From NCBI RefSeq assembly GCF_000966975.1, contig NZ_JZWV01001220.1, forward strand, positions 1-5,616: a stretch of 5,616 nt of DNA, written 5' to 3'. Position numbers and translations under genes: made by a program. This DNA is from Streptomyces katrae (GTDB taxonomy: Bacteria; Actinomycetota; Actinomycetes; Streptomycetales; Streptomycetaceae). Of the stretch, positions 5,518 through 5,616 are shown one piece after another (position 1 is the stretch's first letter; each line of letters starts with the position of its first letter). The notes under the pieces were generated by a model. The model had not been told where the DNA came from. It saw only the letters and a program-made list of their open reading frames with translations, and did not search any database.

Positions 5518-5616
5518 ATGAAGATTACACGTCGCCGGGTCCTCACCGGCGCGGCCGCAGCCGTGCTCGGCGCCGCCGGAGCGGGCTTCCCCGCCCGGGC
5601 GCGTCCGGCCCGGGCG
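5518..5616 (+). CDS. N-terminus of a Tat-exported protein (3' end outside window)
   Basis: Only the first 33 codons are present. They encode a signal peptide: MKITRRRVL, which matches the twin-arginine pattern (S/T-R-R-x-hydrophobic-hydrophobic), then an Ala/Gly-rich hydrophobic core (GAAAAVLGAAGAG), then a PARARPARA region resembling an A-x-A signal peptidase site. No lipobox cysteine is visible. The start is supported by AGGAAGGAAG ending about 1 nt before the ATG, with AGGAAGG at good spacing. The first codons (AAG ATT ACA CGT) are unusually AT-rich for this genome, which may keep the initiation region unstructured. The mature protein is not in the window, so its function is unknown. A role in iron uptake would be guesswork. 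Confidence 0.75.
   Translation, partial: MKITRRRVLTGAAAAVLGAAGAGFPARARPARA

Noticed and set aside
5330..5521. 63-codon ORF ending in an ATGA overlap with the Tat-signal gene, with GGAGG before its GTG
   Set aside because: The overlap and SD look attractive, but the composition is low-complexity, third positions are less GC-biased than in real genes here, and no motif is recognised.

Overview
The window is very GC-rich (well over 70% G+C, codon third positions almost all G or C) and carries protein families typical of Streptomyces or a close actinomycete. It holds the tail of an MMPL/RND-type transporter, a HutC-type GntR regulator, two divergently oriented IucA/IucC-family (NRPS-independent siderophore, NIS) synthetase genes, and the first 33 codons of a Tat-exported protein. 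No rRNA, tRNA, CRISPR array or mobile element is visible.

Layout: 1-1061 (+) is the C-terminal half of an MMPL family membrane protein. It converges on a GntR/UTRA regulator (1085-1867, -), with a perfect GC stem-loop between the two stop codons. Upstream of the regulator, 1868-2005 holds a -10-like hexamer and a near-palindrome GGTCTATACC, the kind of site HutC-family regulators bind, so autoregulation is likely. Next are the two NIS synthetase genes, 2006-3450 (-) and 3603-5196 (+). They diverge from a 152-bp spacer rich in short repeats. The 321-bp stretch 5197-5517 has no convincing gene but several hairpins, and leads to the Tat-signal ORF at 5518.

The main result is that both siderophore synthetase genes are broken as written. 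The plus-strand gene contains a 25-bp tandem duplication (4679-4703 and 4704-4728, 24/25 identical). Because 25 = 1 mod 3, it shifts the frame. Removing one copy restores a continuous 522-residue IucA/IucC protein with all expected motifs. The minus-strand gene changes frame near 3061-3067, exactly where the family's GHPxHPxxKxR ATP-binding motif should be. About 40 codons appear to be missing, so this is a deletion and not a one-base slip. Either this siderophore locus is decaying (or can switch by slippage), or the assembly is wrong at two places.

Working together: if intact, the two synthetases would probably perform successive ATP-dependent condensations of a carboxylate such as citrate with amines or alcohols to build a hydroxamate or carboxylate siderophore. 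The MMPL protein could export a product, and the GntR protein could control the locus. Those last two links rest on proximity only. I do not see a previously undescribed system. The notable signals are the two lesions, an apparent CTG start codon, and repeat-rich leaders.
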